A stretch of DNA of 64,000 nt, from assembly GCA_902596985.1 (NCBI GenBank), contig CACJWR010000002.1, positions 1-64,000 on the forward strand, written 5' to 3'. This document shows positions 1-10,611 of this stretch, piece after piece (the first letter of the stretch is position 1; each line of letters opens with the position of its first letter). Source of the DNA: an uncultured Alphaproteobacteria bacterium (GTDB lineage: Bacteria > Pseudomonadota > Alphaproteobacteria > Rhodobacterales > Rhodobacteraceae). The notes under the pieces were generated by a model. The model worked only from the letters and a program-made list of their open reading frames with translations, ran no database searches and was not told the origin of the DNA. The position numbers and the translations under genes are program-made.

Positions 1-17
1 TATCTCAGGAAGACTTA

Positions 18-878
18 ATGAAAGTCTATAACCTTATCTTGTATAAATTCTCTACAGATTTAACTGAATTAGGTTTTGAAAAATTAGGAAATCAGGAAAT
101 TGATTTTTCGCTCAATGTAAGAAATGCTGAGCAAGTACTTGAACAAGTTCAATTACAGCAAGATATCATGGCCATCGTTTCTCTGCTCGGCTCTACTAGA
201 GGTAATCAAAGCTTGTCAAATCTTCTAATTGAACCCCAAGAAGTAGATCCCAATTCCTCAAACGCCTTATTTGAGTCGATTGAAAGTCAAAAAGTAATAG
301 ATCGAATTAAACGCTTTTCAGATGTTATTAATTCTATAAGTAGTCCTTTTACCATTAACAACGACAGTGATCAAATTCTTGATAACACTCTTCCCGTGAT
401 TGAAGTAAATGTCGGTGAAGGTGAAAATATTGCAAAAGCGTTGGAAGAAAAAATTGCAGAAGATAAGCGTCAAAACAGAAGCTTTCTGCCAAAATCTTTG
501 AGCTCTCAACTTCAAAAGTTTAATTTTGAGTTACTACCACAAGACTCAAGTATAGAACTGCCAACCACGACATCTATAATAGCAGATGTTCCAAATATTT
601 CTGATGAGGAACTTCAGTTAGTAGCTGAAACAACTGAGGCTACTAATAATATTTTGAATGACACTATTGAAAAAATGCTAAACGAGCTTGGAAATGAACC
701 GCTTGATAATGGCTCTACACAAATCGCTTCGGTTACTAACGATGTAGATTTATCGAATGAAGAAACTAGAGGTGCAACAGAAAATTTAGTACTTAATAAT
801 GCCCTATCTTCAGCTCAAAGATTGAAAGAAATAGAGGACATTAGAGCTATATTCCAAATTTTTGGAATTGGTTCTTAA
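18..878 (+). CDS. hypothetical protein, 286 aa
   Basis: Long ORF with ATG start after a purine-rich stretch (aggaag); no family recognised. Confidence 0.6.
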   Translation: MKVYNLILYKFSTDLTELGFEKLGNQEIDFSLNVRNAEQVLEQVQLQQDIMAIVSLLGSTRGNQSLSNLLIEPQEVDPNSSNALFESIESQKVIDRIKRFSDVINSISSPFTINNDSDQILDNTLPVIEVNVGEGENIAKALEEKIAEDKRQNRSFLPKSLSSQLQKFNFELLPQDSSIELPTTTSIIADVPNISDEELQLVAETTEATNNILNDTIEKMLNELGNEPLDNGSTQIASVTNDVDLSNEETRGATENLVLNNALSSAQRLKEIEDIRAIFQIFGIGS

Positions 879-2776
879 ATAGCCTCCCAAGGATAAATAA
901 ACCTGTCTAAGGTTTTCCCGATTTCCTTTGTATCATTAACGCCGTTTTTTGCAATCATAGCTGTAAGGCCTTTTTGTGGATGATCAACTACTTCCATGAC
1001 CTCTGAGGAAATACCTGCTTTTGCTAAAGCATTATCAAAACACCTCTTTATAGCTCTTTTTCTGAGTTCTGGTTTAAAGACTTTTCCTATAGGAGTCTTC
1101 GGCATCTCTTCAACTATATCAACGTCCTTGGGAATGGCTGCTTTTTCACCTATGTTATTTTTAGCATGTTCTAATAAATCTGAAACTTCTAAATGTTCTC
1201 CTTTTACTAACTCAACATAAGCACAAGGTACTTCCCCTAGCCTGGCGTCAGGTTGACCAACCACTCCCACCATCGCTACAGCTGGATGAGACGCTATTGC
1301 TTCTTCTGCCAATGCCGGATCAATGTTATGACCACCTCTAATGATTAAATCCTTTGCCCGACCTGTAATATATAGATAACCATCTTTATCAAGATATCCT
1401 AGATCACCTGTTCTAAGAAAGTCAGTTTCGTAGAAGAGGTCTTTGTTCTTTCTAACATCAGTATAGGTTTTACCAGGAATCACTCCAGGATTAGCGACAC
1501 AAACCTCTCCGATCTCATCTACCTTACATGTTTTTATCTTTTTTAAATCAGAACCCTCTTTGGCAATTTTTACTTTAGTGTAAGGAAAAGGAATTCCTAC
1601 TGATCCTATTTTCCTAATACCACCATCAACTGGGTTTCCTGATACCAAGCAAGTGGCTTCAGTCATTCCGTAACCCTCTATAATCTTAATTCCAGTGGAG
1701 GCTTCAAACTTTTTAAATAAGTCTTGCGGTAAGGGGGCAGACCCACATAAAGCGTATTTTAATGATGAAACGTCAGCATTTATGGATCTTTGCATAAGCT
1801 CAGCTGCTGCAGTGGGAACAATTGTAATAAAAGAAGCTTTCCATTTTTCTACCAGAGACCAAAAATTGTCAAATACACCTTCACCACGATAACCTTGAGG
1901 CGTTACAAAAATAATGTGTGCTCCTGATGCTACACATGCCATAACATTGGGGTATGCGGCAAAAACGTGGAACATAGGCAGCGGACATAGAACGGATTCT
2001 TTCTCACTCCATGAAGTCAATGCTCGGTTCATTCCCCATCCTTGATAGAGCATACCGGTGAATGAATGTTGCGCTAGTTTTGGGGTGCCAGTTGTACCAC
2101 CAGTATGAAACATGGCAGCCGTTCTATCTTCACCTTCATCTTTAAAAGTCAATGATGACGATGATTGAGAAGCCAACATATCTTCAAATGACAAGGTCAC
2201 AGCACCATGGTTTCCTTTAACCTTTGGTCTTAAAAGAGGGGCTATTACACTTTTTGGAAATTTTAAATACCTGACTAAATCAATCTCCACTAAATGTGTA
2301 ACAGTTGGAGCCTTTTCTAAAGCTTTAGCCACCTTCTGAGCAACGTCTGTTTTGGGCAAAGATTTTAGGGTTACAACAACTTTTACTTCAGCCAGATTTA
2401 ATATCCCTGCCATCTGGTCAGGTTCAAGCAATGGGCTCATCGGAACGACTATTCCTGCAGTTGACCCAGCTAAAAATGTGATAACCGCTTCACTACAATT
2501 GGGCAGAATGTAGGCAACTTTATCCTTTTTTCCAATTCCAAGTGATTTAAAACCGTTAGCCGCCTGTGTAACCTTCCCGAGTAATTGCCCCCAGTTGAGA
2601 GTTTCGGATCCGCTTTTTGGACTGGCGTCAATTTGAAAAGACACAGCTGGGCGACCTGAATATTTGATTGCAGTTCTGGAAAGCATGGAGTAAACACTCT
2701 TTGCTTCAAACCTTTTTTCAAAGGGCATTTCTGCTGCTATTTTATCAGCGTTCTCTGTTGAATCCCATTTTAACAT
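875..2776 (-). CDS. AMP-dependent acyl-CoA synthetase/ligase (FadD-like)
   Basis: 633 aa ORF; AMP-binding motif 'MFHTGGTTGTPKLAQHSF', 'EGYGMTEAT', 'RTGDLGYLDKDGYLYITGRAKDLIIRGGHNIDP'. Confidence 0.93.
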   Translation of the reverse strand: MLKWDSTENADKIAAEMPFEKRFEAKSVYSMLSRTAIKYSGRPAVSFQIDASPKSGSETLNWGQLLGKVTQAANGFKSLGIGKKDKVAYILPNCSEAVITFLAGSTAGIVVPMSPLLEPDQMAGILNLAEVKVVVTLKSLPKTDVAQKVAKALEKAPTVTHLVEIDLVRYLKFPKSVIAPLLRPKVKGNHGAVTLSFEDMLASQSSSSLTFKDEGEDRTAAMFHTGGTTGTPKLAQHSFTGMLYQGWGMNRALTSWSEKESVLCPLPMFHVFAAYPNVMACVASGAHIIFVTPQGYRGEGVFDNFWSLVEKWKASFITIVPTAAAELMQRSINADVSSLKYALCGSAPLPQDLFKKFEASTGIKIIEGYGMTEATCLVSGNPVDGGIRKIGSVGIPFPYTKVKIAKEGSDLKKIKTCKVDEIGEVCVANPGVIPGKTYTDVRKNKDLFYETDFLRTGDLGYLDKDGYLYITGRAKDLIIRGGHNIDPALAEEAIASHPAVAMVGVVGQPDARLGEVPCAYVELVKGEHLEVSDLLEHAKNNIGEKAAIPKDVDIVEEMPKTPIGKVFKPELRKRAIKRCFDNALAKAGISSEVMEVVDHPQKGLTAMIAKNGVNDTKEIGKTLDRFIYPWEAI

Positions 2777-2843
2777 TGTTCCCCCATGATTTTCTAAAAA
2801 CGTACCGTTGAAAGCATATTACTTTAAAAAAAAAGTTCAAGCA

Positions 2844-4604
2844 TTACAAGAATTGCAGCTCAGTCAATTTTTTGTACTTTTTATTCGTTCTAATCAATTC
2901 TCTGTGAGAACCCTCATTTTCTATCTTTCCTTTCTCAAGAAAAAGTATTCTATCTGCATTTTTTACCGTTGAGAGGCGGTGTGCAATTACAATTATTGTT
3001 TTATTACCAGAAACATTATCAATTGCCGTCTTTATTGCATTTTCTGATATCGCATCCAAAGAAGAAGTTGCTTCATCAAGAAGAAGAATTGGAGAGTCTC
3101 TTAATATCGCTCGTGCTATGGCTATTCTTTGTTTTTGCCCAACCGAAATCAACAGTCCTCTCTCACCCAAAATGGTATCGTATCCCTGTGGTAAGTCTTT
3201 TATAAATTCTTCTACACAAGCTAGTTTGGCTGATTTTTCTACCTCTTCTGATGATGCACCAACTCTTCCTATGCGAATATTATCAATTACAGATTTGGAA
3301 AAGATAACGGGCTCTTGTGGCACATAAGCTATCTGTTGCCTCAAATCCTCTTTAGATATTTTATTAATTGGGTGAGTATCAAGTAAAATAGATCCTTTTA
3401 CAGGGTCATATAATCTTTGTATTAATTGAAAAACGGTTGTCTTACCTGCCCCCGATAGACCGACCAATGCAACTTTCTCATTTTTATGTATTTTGAGGTC
3501 AGGAATATCCAAAGCGAGGGTTTCTTTCCTCATGGGATAATTAAATTTAACTTTTTTGAAAGTTATAGAGCCATTAATTGGCGTTTTCAAGGTAATGGGT
3601 TTAGGGGGATCTTCTACTGCATCCACTGTCCTTAAAATTTCTCCTATTCTATCCAAGGCGCCTAAGAATTTACTAATTTCGCCGTATGTTTCGGTTATTG
3701 CTCCAACACTTACTCCGACAACTAATGAATAAAGACAAAATTGAAGCAATTCACCAATTGAAAAATTGCCACTCTCAACGTCTTTAAGTCCCGTCCAAAC
3801 AACAAAAGAAATAGCTAAAAAAACTAACATGATAATAAGAAAAATCATAACAGATCTTGCCAAAACACGGGTTTTAGACTTGAGATAACTATCCTCAATA
3901 ATATTACTATATTCTTTTGTAGCTTTCAGTTGATAACTGTTGGTTTGAATCGTTGTTGACGCAAAAATATATTCAGATGCCACTCCCGCGCTATTGGCTA
4001 GTTTGTCTTGTGTTTGACGGGTCAGCTTTCTCAAAAATCTTCCAAAATATAGTAAAGGAAAAACTATTATTGGTATAATAAGAAGGGAAAATGACGCTAA
4101 TTTGGTCGATGTAGAAAACATTAGTGCAATTCCCCCCAAAAAGAGTAATGTATTTCTTACTGCTAGAGACAAAGTGGATCCAGCAACGCTTTGAACAAGA
4201 GTTGTATCGGCATTTATCCGAGATACTAAATCACCAGTAAGTGTTTTCTCAAAGAAATTTGGACTAAAGTTTATAATTTTATCAAATAGCGCTTGCCGTA
4301 AATCAGAGACTAATCGTTCTCCAAGTAATGTTATCAGATAAAAACGAATAGCAGTGCCAAAGGCTGCTACCGCAACCAAAGCGCAACTTAAGTATAGATA
4401 TTTTTGTCCGGTTTCAACACTAAAAACATATCCGTCGACAATGTAGCGTGCCATTATTGGAAGCGATAATGTTATGATAACTGTAAGAAGAAGAAATACT
4501 AAGGCTCCCAATGCCCAAAATAAGTGTTGCTTAAAAATTTGAAACAAGAGCTGATCCAGCTTATATTTTTTTGGGTTTTCGAAGTTTTTAAACTTATTAT
4601 CCAC
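2844..4604 (-). CDS. ABC transporter, fused permease/ATP-binding protein (MsbA/multidrug exporter type)
   Basis: N-terminal TM domain; Walker A 'GLSGAGKTT', Walker B 'ILLLDEATSSLD'. The signature region reads 'LLISVGQKQRIAIARAI' (Q-loop/signature related). Confidence 0.95.
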   Translation of the reverse strand: MDNKFKNFENPKKYKLDQLLFQIFKQHLFWALGALVFLLLTVIITLSLPIMARYIVDGYVFSVETGQKYLYLSCALVAVAAFGTAIRFYLITLLGERLVSDLRQALFDKIINFSPNFFEKTLTGDLVSRINADTTLVQSVAGSTLSLAVRNTLLFLGGIALMFSTSTKLASFSLLIIPIIVFPLLYFGRFLRKLTRQTQDKLANSAGVASEYIFASTTIQTNSYQLKATKEYSNIIEDSYLKSKTRVLARSVMIFLIIMLVFLAISFVVWTGLKDVESGNFSIGELLQFCLYSLVVGVSVGAITETYGEISKFLGALDRIGEILRTVDAVEDPPKPITLKTPINGSITFKKVKFNYPMRKETLALDIPDLKIHKNEKVALVGLSGAGKTTVFQLIQRLYDPVKGSILLDTHPINKISKEDLRQQIAYVPQEPVIFSKSVIDNIRIGRVGASSEEVEKSAKLACVEEFIKDLPQGYDTILGERGLLISVGQKQRIAIARAILRDSPILLLDEATSSLDAISENAIKTAIDNVSGNKTIIVIAHRLSTVKNADRILFLEKGKIENEGSHRELIRTNKKYKKLTELQFL

Positions 4605-4818
4605 AGAATTTTATCTCAAATTTTTACATAATATTTTGAAGATTATTAATTTACTGCCAAGTTTCTTAAAATATTTTAAGTCAGCATAAATATAACAACA
4701 TTCGTAGCCTCTTACTCTATGGAAAATAGTGAAATATTTACCAAATCCAAGATAATTTTATTAAATGATGATGATTTTCATTGTATGGAATTTAAAGTCA
4801 TGATTTTCTTGAATTAAT

Positions 4819-5976
4819 ATGGAAAATAGGCCAACCCACAACATTGATGTTTCAAAATTTAAACGAAACCCCTATCCAGACCTAAAGAAAATGCGTGCTG
4901 TTAATCCTATTTGTTTTGTTCCTCAACTATATGCGACGATGATTTGTGATAGAGAATCAATATATGAGTGTGAAAAAAATATCGAGGTGTTTTCTTCAGT
5001 TCAGCCTCAAGGACTCATGACAATCTTAATGGGGCAAAACATGATGAGGAAAGATGGGAGAGAACATTTGAGGGAGAGAAAAACAATTTTCAAGACCATA
5101 TCTCCCAAAACATCCCGAGACCATTGGAAAGATAAGTTTGAGACTATAGCAGATTCTATAATTGATAAAATAAAAGAGCTAAAATCCGGAGATCTTTTGA
5201 CATTATATGCTCGGGAGTTATCTGCTGAATGTCTAAAATTAGTTACAGGCCTTACTAACATGACAGCATCTGAGATGGATAGAGTAAGCCAGGGCATGAT
5301 TGATGGATGTTCAAATTATGCCGGAGATAGCAATATTGAGGAATATTGTAATGACTGCACAGAAAGCATAGACGCCCACATAAATGAAATAGTCGGAAAA
5401 GTGAACAGAAATGCTGACTTTTCATTAATAAGTACGATGCTGGAAGGTAATCTCAGTGCAGACCAGATTAGCGCAAATATCAAACTCGCAATTTCTGGAG
5501 GGCAAAATGAACCACGTGATGCAATAGCGGGATGTATATGGGCGGCTTTAAATTTTGGATTAAAAGAACTTTTGCTCGAAAAGAAAAACTGGGGTCAATT
5601 ATTTAATGAATATTGCCGTTGGATGTCTCCCATAGGAATGTCACCTAGAGAAATTGCGAAAGATTTTTCCTATGATAATTATCGCTTTAAGAAAGGGGAT
5701 AGAGTATTCCTGATGTTTTCATCGGCGAATAGGGATGAAAAGGTGTTTGCCGATGCTGATAAGTTCGACTTAGAAAGAGATTGTTCAAAATCAATACATT
5801 TTGGTGCAGGACCTCACTATTGCGCAGGCGCGTCAATAGCGAGCACAATGATAAGCATGGTTGCTCTGCCAAAATTATTCTCAGCATTGCCAAAACTCAG
5901 ACTTCTTCACACAGAAAAATACGATTTTGATGGTTGGGCATTTAGAGGCATAACATCTCTGGAATGCGAGTGGTGA
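4819..5976 (+). CDS. cytochrome P450
   Basis: Heme-binding motif 'FGAGPHYCAGASIA'; P450-like overall layout, 385 aa. Confidence 0.92.
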   Translation: MENRPTHNIDVSKFKRNPYPDLKKMRAVNPICFVPQLYATMICDRESIYECEKNIEVFSSVQPQGLMTILMGQNMMRKDGREHLRERKTIFKTISPKTSRDHWKDKFETIADSIIDKIKELKSGDLLTLYARELSAECLKLVTGLTNMTASEMDRVSQGMIDGCSNYAGDSNIEEYCNDCTESIDAHINEIVGKVNRNADFSLISTMLEGNLSADQISANIKLAISGGQNEPRDAIAGCIWAALNFGLKELLLEKKNWGQLFNEYCRWMSPIGMSPREIAKDFSYDNYRFKKGDRVFLMFSSANRDEKVFADADKFDLERDCSKSIHFGAGPHYCAGASIASTMISMVALPKLFSALPKLRLLHTEKYDFDGWAFRGITSLECEW

Positions 5977-5980
5977 AAAA

Positions 5981-6874
5981 TTGAAGGAGCCATTACTATC
6001 TTCAAGAGACTCTTATTTTCTAGGTGCGCTTTTTTTATTTCTAGAAATCGTCGTGGGGACTTCGATGGTTGCAATTATAAAATACTTTTCGAACGAAGTT
6101 TCTTTATCTATTGTGCTTATGTTTAGATATCTGTTCTGCATACCAATATTATTAATTACAGGTCTAAAGATTGGCGGCACAAATTACTTTAAAATAAAAA
6201 ATAAAAAAGTAATGTCTCTTCGTAGTATTGCGGGTTTATTAGGATTATCTTTTTGGTATCTGTCAGTAATTCATTTAGATATAAGTAAAGCACTCGCTTT
6301 ATCACAAGTAATGCCAATTTTTATTTGTATCCTATCAATTATGTTTCTTGGCGAAAAAGTGGGCATATTTAGATGGACTGCAATACTAATAGGCTTATTA
6401 GGTGCTGTAACAATAATTAATCCAGACGCCGAAGGCTGGTATAGTGTAGGTCTTCTCTATATTTTTCTAGGCACCCTGTTTGCCTCAATCATGTTTGTTG
6501 CACTAAGAAGGCTAGGTATGACTGAAAACCCAGTTGCTACAGCATTTTGGTATAACTTGTTTGGTTCAATCGTATTCAGCAGTTATTGTATATCAGCTCT
6601 CACGCTGGATAATATCTCACCTGAGATATGGACCATGCTGATTGTTATTGGAGTGATGGCAAGCGGCCAGCAAATATTTATGGCTCTAAGCCATACATAT
6701 GCATCAGCTTCCTCTCTTGCCCCTATACATTATACTACCATTCCAATGGGAGTATTGATTGGGTTATTAGTATTTAATGAAAAAATCGATTTGAACTTTT
6801 TGGTTGGCACTTTTTTAGTAGTTGGCTCTACTCTATTTATCCTATATAGGGAACAGAAAAAATCTCCTAGTTAG
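5981..6874 (+). CDS. DMT/EamA family transporter
   Basis: About 10 hydrophobic segments; EamA-like repeats ('LSQVMPIFICILSIMFLGEKVGIFRWTAILIGLLGA'); TTG start 5 nt after the P450 stop. Confidence 0.88.
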   Translation: MKEPLLSSRDSYFLGALFLFLEIVVGTSMVAIIKYFSNEVSLSIVLMFRYLFCIPILLITGLKIGGTNYFKIKNKKVMSLRSIAGLLGLSFWYLSVIHLDISKALALSQVMPIFICILSIMFLGEKVGIFRWTAILIGLLGAVTIINPDAEGWYSVGLLYIFLGTLFASIMFVALRRLGMTENPVATAFWYNLFGSIVFSSYCISALTLDNISPEIWTMLIVIGVMASGQQIFMALSHTYASASSLAPIHYTTIPMGVLIGLLVFNEKIDLNFLVGTFLVVGSTLFILYREQKKSPS

Positions 6875-7715
6875 ACGACCTATCTTTAGTCCAATCATAA
6901 GTTCCATTATCTCTCTCTTTGACCGCTTTTTTCCAACCATATTTCTCTGACATTTTTTTAAAATTTAATCCCTCTTGAGAATGCCTTGATATTCCATCAA
7001 AAATAGTAGCAAATTTTTGACTATTTAGTAATCCAGATGACTCTACAACCTGATTTATCAATATTTTCTGCATCGCTAACTGGTTGATTGGAACTGTGGT
7101 CATACGCATTGCAAAGTTTTCAACTTCATCATCAAGCTTTTCCTTTGACACGGCTTTTAGCACTAAACCAATTTTTTCCGCCTCCAACCCAGATATTTTA
7201 TCTCCGGTAAACAGCATTCTTTTAGCTTTTTCAGGACCAAGTCGATACATCCACATTGCGGTCGTTGGAGTGCCCCACACTCGAGCTGGCATATACCCTA
7301 TTTGAGCATCATTTGCCATAAAAATAAAATCACTGCAAAGCGCAATATCGGATCCTCCTGCAAAAGCTCCTATTCCATGAATTTTACATATTACTGGCTT
7401 CAAGCAATGAAATAATGACATAAAATGCTCATTGTTTTCCCACATAAACTTGTAATCCTTGATTGGATCCCAAGGCATTTTTTGGGTTAAAGGATTGTCT
7501 TTCTCTTCAGCAAAAGCAGTTAGATCGTATCCCGCGCAGAAGGCATCTCCCCTACCGGAAAGAATGATTACGTGAACGTCGTCATTATTACCGGCCTCTT
7601 TGACGGCTCTGGATAACAGATAAGGAAGTTCTGTATCAATTGCATTTAGTACCTTAGGCCTGTTTAGATAGATACGCGCTATCTTGCCATCTATTTCTAG
7701 TTCAACTTTGCTCAA
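6867..7715 (-). CDS. enoyl-CoA hydratase/isomerase family protein
   Basis: Crotonase fold motifs ('IYLNRPKVLNAID', 'SGRGDAFCAGYDL', 'IHGIGAFAGGSDIALCSDF'). The ORF-track start at 7763 runs into tRNA-Gly, so a TTG start at 7713-7715 is proposed. Confidence 0.9.
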   Translation of the reverse strand: MSKVELEIDGKIARIYLNRPKVLNAIDTELPYLLSRAVKEAGNNDDVHVIILSGRGDAFCAGYDLTAFAEEKDNPLTQKMPWDPIKDYKFMWENNEHFMSLFHCLKPVICKIHGIGAFAGGSDIALCSDFIFMANDAQIGYMPARVWGTPTTAMWMYRLGPEKAKRMLFTGDKISGLEAEKIGLVLKAVSKEKLDDEVENFAMRMTTVPINQLAMQKILINQVVESSGLLNSQKFATIFDGISRHSQEGLNFKKMSEKYGWKKAVKERDNGTYDWTKDRSSN

Positions 7716-7735
7716 TAATTTTCTCAGTTGAAAAT

Positions 7736-7809
7736 TGGAGCGGGTGATGGGAATCGAACCCACGTATTCAGCTTGGAAGGCTGCTGCTCTACCATTGAGC
7801 TACACCCGC
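7736..7809 (-). tRNA. tRNA-Gly (anticodon TCC)
   Basis: Reverse complement GCGGGTGTAGCTCAATGGTAGAGCAGCAGCCTTCCAAGCTGAATACGTGGGTTCGATTCCCATCACCCGCTCCA folds as a cloverleaf; encoded CCA. Confidence 0.96.
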
Positions 7810-7814
7810 ATTAG

Positions 7815-8474
7815 TTAAAACCTGTATATTACACCAGCGTACGTGGTATTACCCTTTAGAACGACAGCAGAACCAGCTGCATTTTTGGTTTCTGTGGACT
7901 TATAACCAAGATTCAAACCTAATCTTGAGTTTAAATTGTATACAAACCTTGCATCCATTGTAGTCACTTTTTGCTTTCTATCTTCCGTTTTATAGCTAAA
8001 AATTAAACTACTACCTCGCGCAATACCCAAGTTTATCTTAGTTCCATAAGTGTAAAACTTGCCGTAATTATCTGTGAAGCTTCCAACAAATGCTTTGAGC
8101 CCCAATGAGGGTGAAGCAATGTTGTATGAGAAGCCTAGAGAAGTTGTGGCATCACTAACAGTTGCAACTTTTATCTGAGATGACATGACATACACACCAA
8201 TATTTGGATAAACGCTGTATGTTATTGAACCTTCGTTATTGCTTAACACCTGATTATCAAATTTTCCATCGCTCATACTTGCACTAAAACTTATCGAAGT
8301 AGCCAATTGGCCATCAAGATGTATTACAGCTCCATCGCCATTATATTTTGTTCCTGAATTATCATAACTGAAAGAAGCATAAGATATTCCTGAGCTAATA
8401 CTAGCTTGTGAGAAGGCTGCCGCCGTACTAACTAATAATGCAACCAAAATCATTAATGGGTTTAATTTTTTCAT
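7815..8474 (-). CDS. putative outer-membrane beta-barrel (porin-like) protein
   Basis: Signal peptide 'MKKLNPLMILVALLVSTAAAFSQA', alternating beta-strand pattern and C-terminal aromatic 'YAGVIYRF'. Start refined from 8486 to 8474. Confidence 0.65.
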   Translation of the reverse strand: MKKLNPLMILVALLVSTAAAFSQASISSGISYASFSYDNSGTKYNGDGAVIHLDGQLATSISFSASMSDGKFDNQVLSNNEGSITYSVYPNIGVYVMSSQIKVATVSDATTSLGFSYNIASPSLGLKAFVGSFTDNYGKFYTYGTKINLGIARGSSLIFSYKTEDRKQKVTTMDARFVYNLNSRLGLNLGYKSTETKNAAGSAVVLKGNTTYAGVIYRF

Positions 8475-8525
8475 TCTGAGCTCCACAAATTTATTTTCAA
8501 TACATATTAAAATTACTGTCTAACA

Positions 8526-9197
8526 TCAAGATTTATCTTCATAGATATTAATTAAATCTGTAAAGGCTTCTATTTTAAAAGCAGCGCTCTCGCCCTTCGC
8601 TAATTTATACATACTGCCGTGGCCATATCTACAAAAAATAAAATCTACTTTGGCATTTTTGGCTGCGTCTGCGTCTGTATTTGTATCACCAACAAAAAAA
8701 ACGTCTTCAGGCTCTTTATTAAGTCTATATATCGCCTCCAAGAGAGGCTTAGGATCTGGTTTTGACACACCGACAGTATCTGATCCAATAAAAGAATCTC
8801 TAAAGAAATCAATCAATTCTAGTCTTTTCAAAAGTTCCCGCGCATGTTTTTCCGGTTTGTTTGTGCAAAGTCCTAGTCTTACACCCATTAAATGAAGTTT
8901 TGAAAGAGTGTCGAATACTCCATCATAACTACGCGACGCTTTGTCTAGCACTTTATTATAACTGTTAAGGTACAGCTGATAGTAGTCTTTTAATGATTTG
9001 TCGTTGAAAGTAATACCCTCTTCTTTTAATCCGTAACGCAGTATTGCTCTTCCACCTTGAATCGCAATTTGCAAGCCACTAAAACCCTTAAGCCTCGTTG
9101 ACCAGCCCTGGCTTTCAAACACTAGATTTCCAGCATCAAGCATATCGTATTTGGTATCTACTAGCGTCCCATCTAGGTCAAATACTAACGCTTTCAT
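8526..9197 (-). CDS. HAD-family hydrolase, phosphoglycolate phosphatase-like
   Basis: 'VFDLDGTLVDT', 'GLCTNKPEKH', 'FVGDTNTDADAAKNAKV'. Confidence 0.9.
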   Translation of the reverse strand: MKALVFDLDGTLVDTKYDMLDAGNLVFESQGWSTRLKGFSGLQIAIQGGRAILRYGLKEEGITFNDKSLKDYYQLYLNSYNKVLDKASRSYDGVFDTLSKLHLMGVRLGLCTNKPEKHARELLKRLELIDFFRDSFIGSDTVGVSKPDPKPLLEAIYRLNKEPEDVFFVGDTNTDADAAKNAKVDFIFCRYGHGSMYKLAKGESAAFKIEAFTDLINIYEDKS

Positions 9198-9264
9198 AAC
9201 TTTTCCTTACATAATTGGGTTAAATGAAATAAATTGAAATTGTATTTAAAACATAAAGGTGTTC

Positions 9265-10611
9265 ATGACTGTTTCAACTATAATTTTAGCGGCAGGCAAA
9301 GGTACGAGGATGAAGAGTCCTACGCCAAAGATCCTTCATAAGATCGCTGGAAAGCACCTTATAGCCTTCAGTATAGACTTGGCGAAAGATGTTAAATCCA
9401 AAGAAATCATCGTAGTTGTAAATGATGAGAACGAACAATCTACAAAAACGGCTCTCTTGGGTGAACAAGCGATGTTTTGCTCCCAGAAACGCCCATTAGG
9501 TACAGGGGATGCTGTTAAAATAGCGCTAAAATGTTTTAAAATAAAATCTAAGTATACACTTGTTTTATATGGTGATACCCCGTTCATTAAAAATAACACA
9601 ATCAAGAAAATGGTATCAAAAGCAGAAGAGGGTTTCGAGTTTATTTTCCTGGGCTTTCAAGCAGAAACAAAAAATAGTTATGGGAAATTCAAACTTGGAC
9701 CGAAAAGAACACTGATAGATATCATTGAAAAAAATGAGCCTGAGTACAACTCAGCTAAGAGTTTATCAAACTCTGGTATACTTTTAGCTAAGTCGAATAT
9801 ATTAGGTGATCTAATCCAAAAAATAAGAAACGATAATTCAAGAGGCGAGTATTATTTAACTGATATCGTTAAAATGGCAACTAAATATGGGCATTCATCA
9901 ACTTATGTTCAGTGCGAGGAAGATGAATGTATTGGAGTTAATTCTCAACTTGAATCATCGATTGCAGAAAGAAAATTTCAAGATGGTTTCAGGAAAAAGC
10001 TTATGGCCTCTGGTGTATCTATGCCATCACCTGAAACCTGTTTCTTTTCACATGATACAGTTATAGAAGGCGGATGCGTTATTGAACCTTATGTTTTTTT
10101 CGGTACAGGTGTAAAAATTCAAAGCTCCACTATCATAAAGTCATACAGCCACATAGAAGGCACTCATATAGGGAAGAATTGCCAAATCGGTCCTTTTGCA
10201 CGACTCCGACCAGGCACTAATCTTTCAGGAGAAGTTAAAGTTGGGAACTTTGTGGAGGTTAAAAATGCTTCTTTAGCCTCTAAAACTAAAGCCAATCATC
10301 TTACATACATTGGGGATGCGAAAATCGGCGCGAACACAAATATTGGTGCCGGAACTATATTTTGCAATTATGATGGAAAAAATAAAAATCGTACTGTCGT
10401 CGGTAATAATGTTTTTATTGGTTCAAATGCCTCTCTTATCGCCCCACTAAAAATTGGTGATGCGTCAATAGTAGCTGCCGGCTCAGCAATAAATAGAGAT
10501 GTGCCATCTGAAAGCTTAGCGATAGCAAGACCAATGCAACAAAATAAACTTGGCTTAGGCAAAAAAATTATGCTTAAACTACAAAAAGTAACTAATAAAA
10601 TATGGAAATGA
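9265..10611 (+). CDS. glmU: bifunctional UDP-N-acetylglucosamine pyrophosphorylase / glucosamine-1-phosphate N-acetyltransferase
   Basis: 'IILAAGKGTRMKS' and C-terminal left-handed beta-helix ('GPFARLRPGTNLSGEVKVGNFVEVKNA', 'IGAGTIFCNYDGKNK'). Confidence 0.96.
   Translation: MTVSTIILAAGKGTRMKSPTPKILHKIAGKHLIAFSIDLAKDVKSKEIIVVVNDENEQSTKTALLGEQAMFCSQKRPLGTGDAVKIALKCFKIKSKYTLVLYGDTPFIKNNTIKKMVSKAEEGFEFIFLGFQAETKNSYGKFKLGPKRTLIDIIEKNEPEYNSAKSLSNSGILLAKSNILGDLIQKIRNDNSRGEYYLTDIVKMATKYGHSSTYVQCEEDECIGVNSQLESSIAERKFQDGFRKKLMASGVSMPSPETCFFSHDTVIEGGCVIEPYVFFGTGVKIQSSTIIKSYSHIEGTHIGKNCQIGPFARLRPGTNLSGEVKVGNFVEVKNASLASKTKANHLTYIGDAKIGANTNIGAGTIFCNYDGKNKNRTVVGNNVFIGSNASLIAPLKIGDASIVAAGSAINRDVPSESLAIARPMQQNKLGLGKKIMLKLQKVTNKIWK

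Noticed and set aside
7716-7763. N-terminal extension of the enoyl-CoA hydratase ORF (MGSIPITRSNFQLRKL)
   Set aside because: Most of the extension is the translated complement of tRNA-Gly; a TTG start at 7715 gives a normal crotonase N-terminus.
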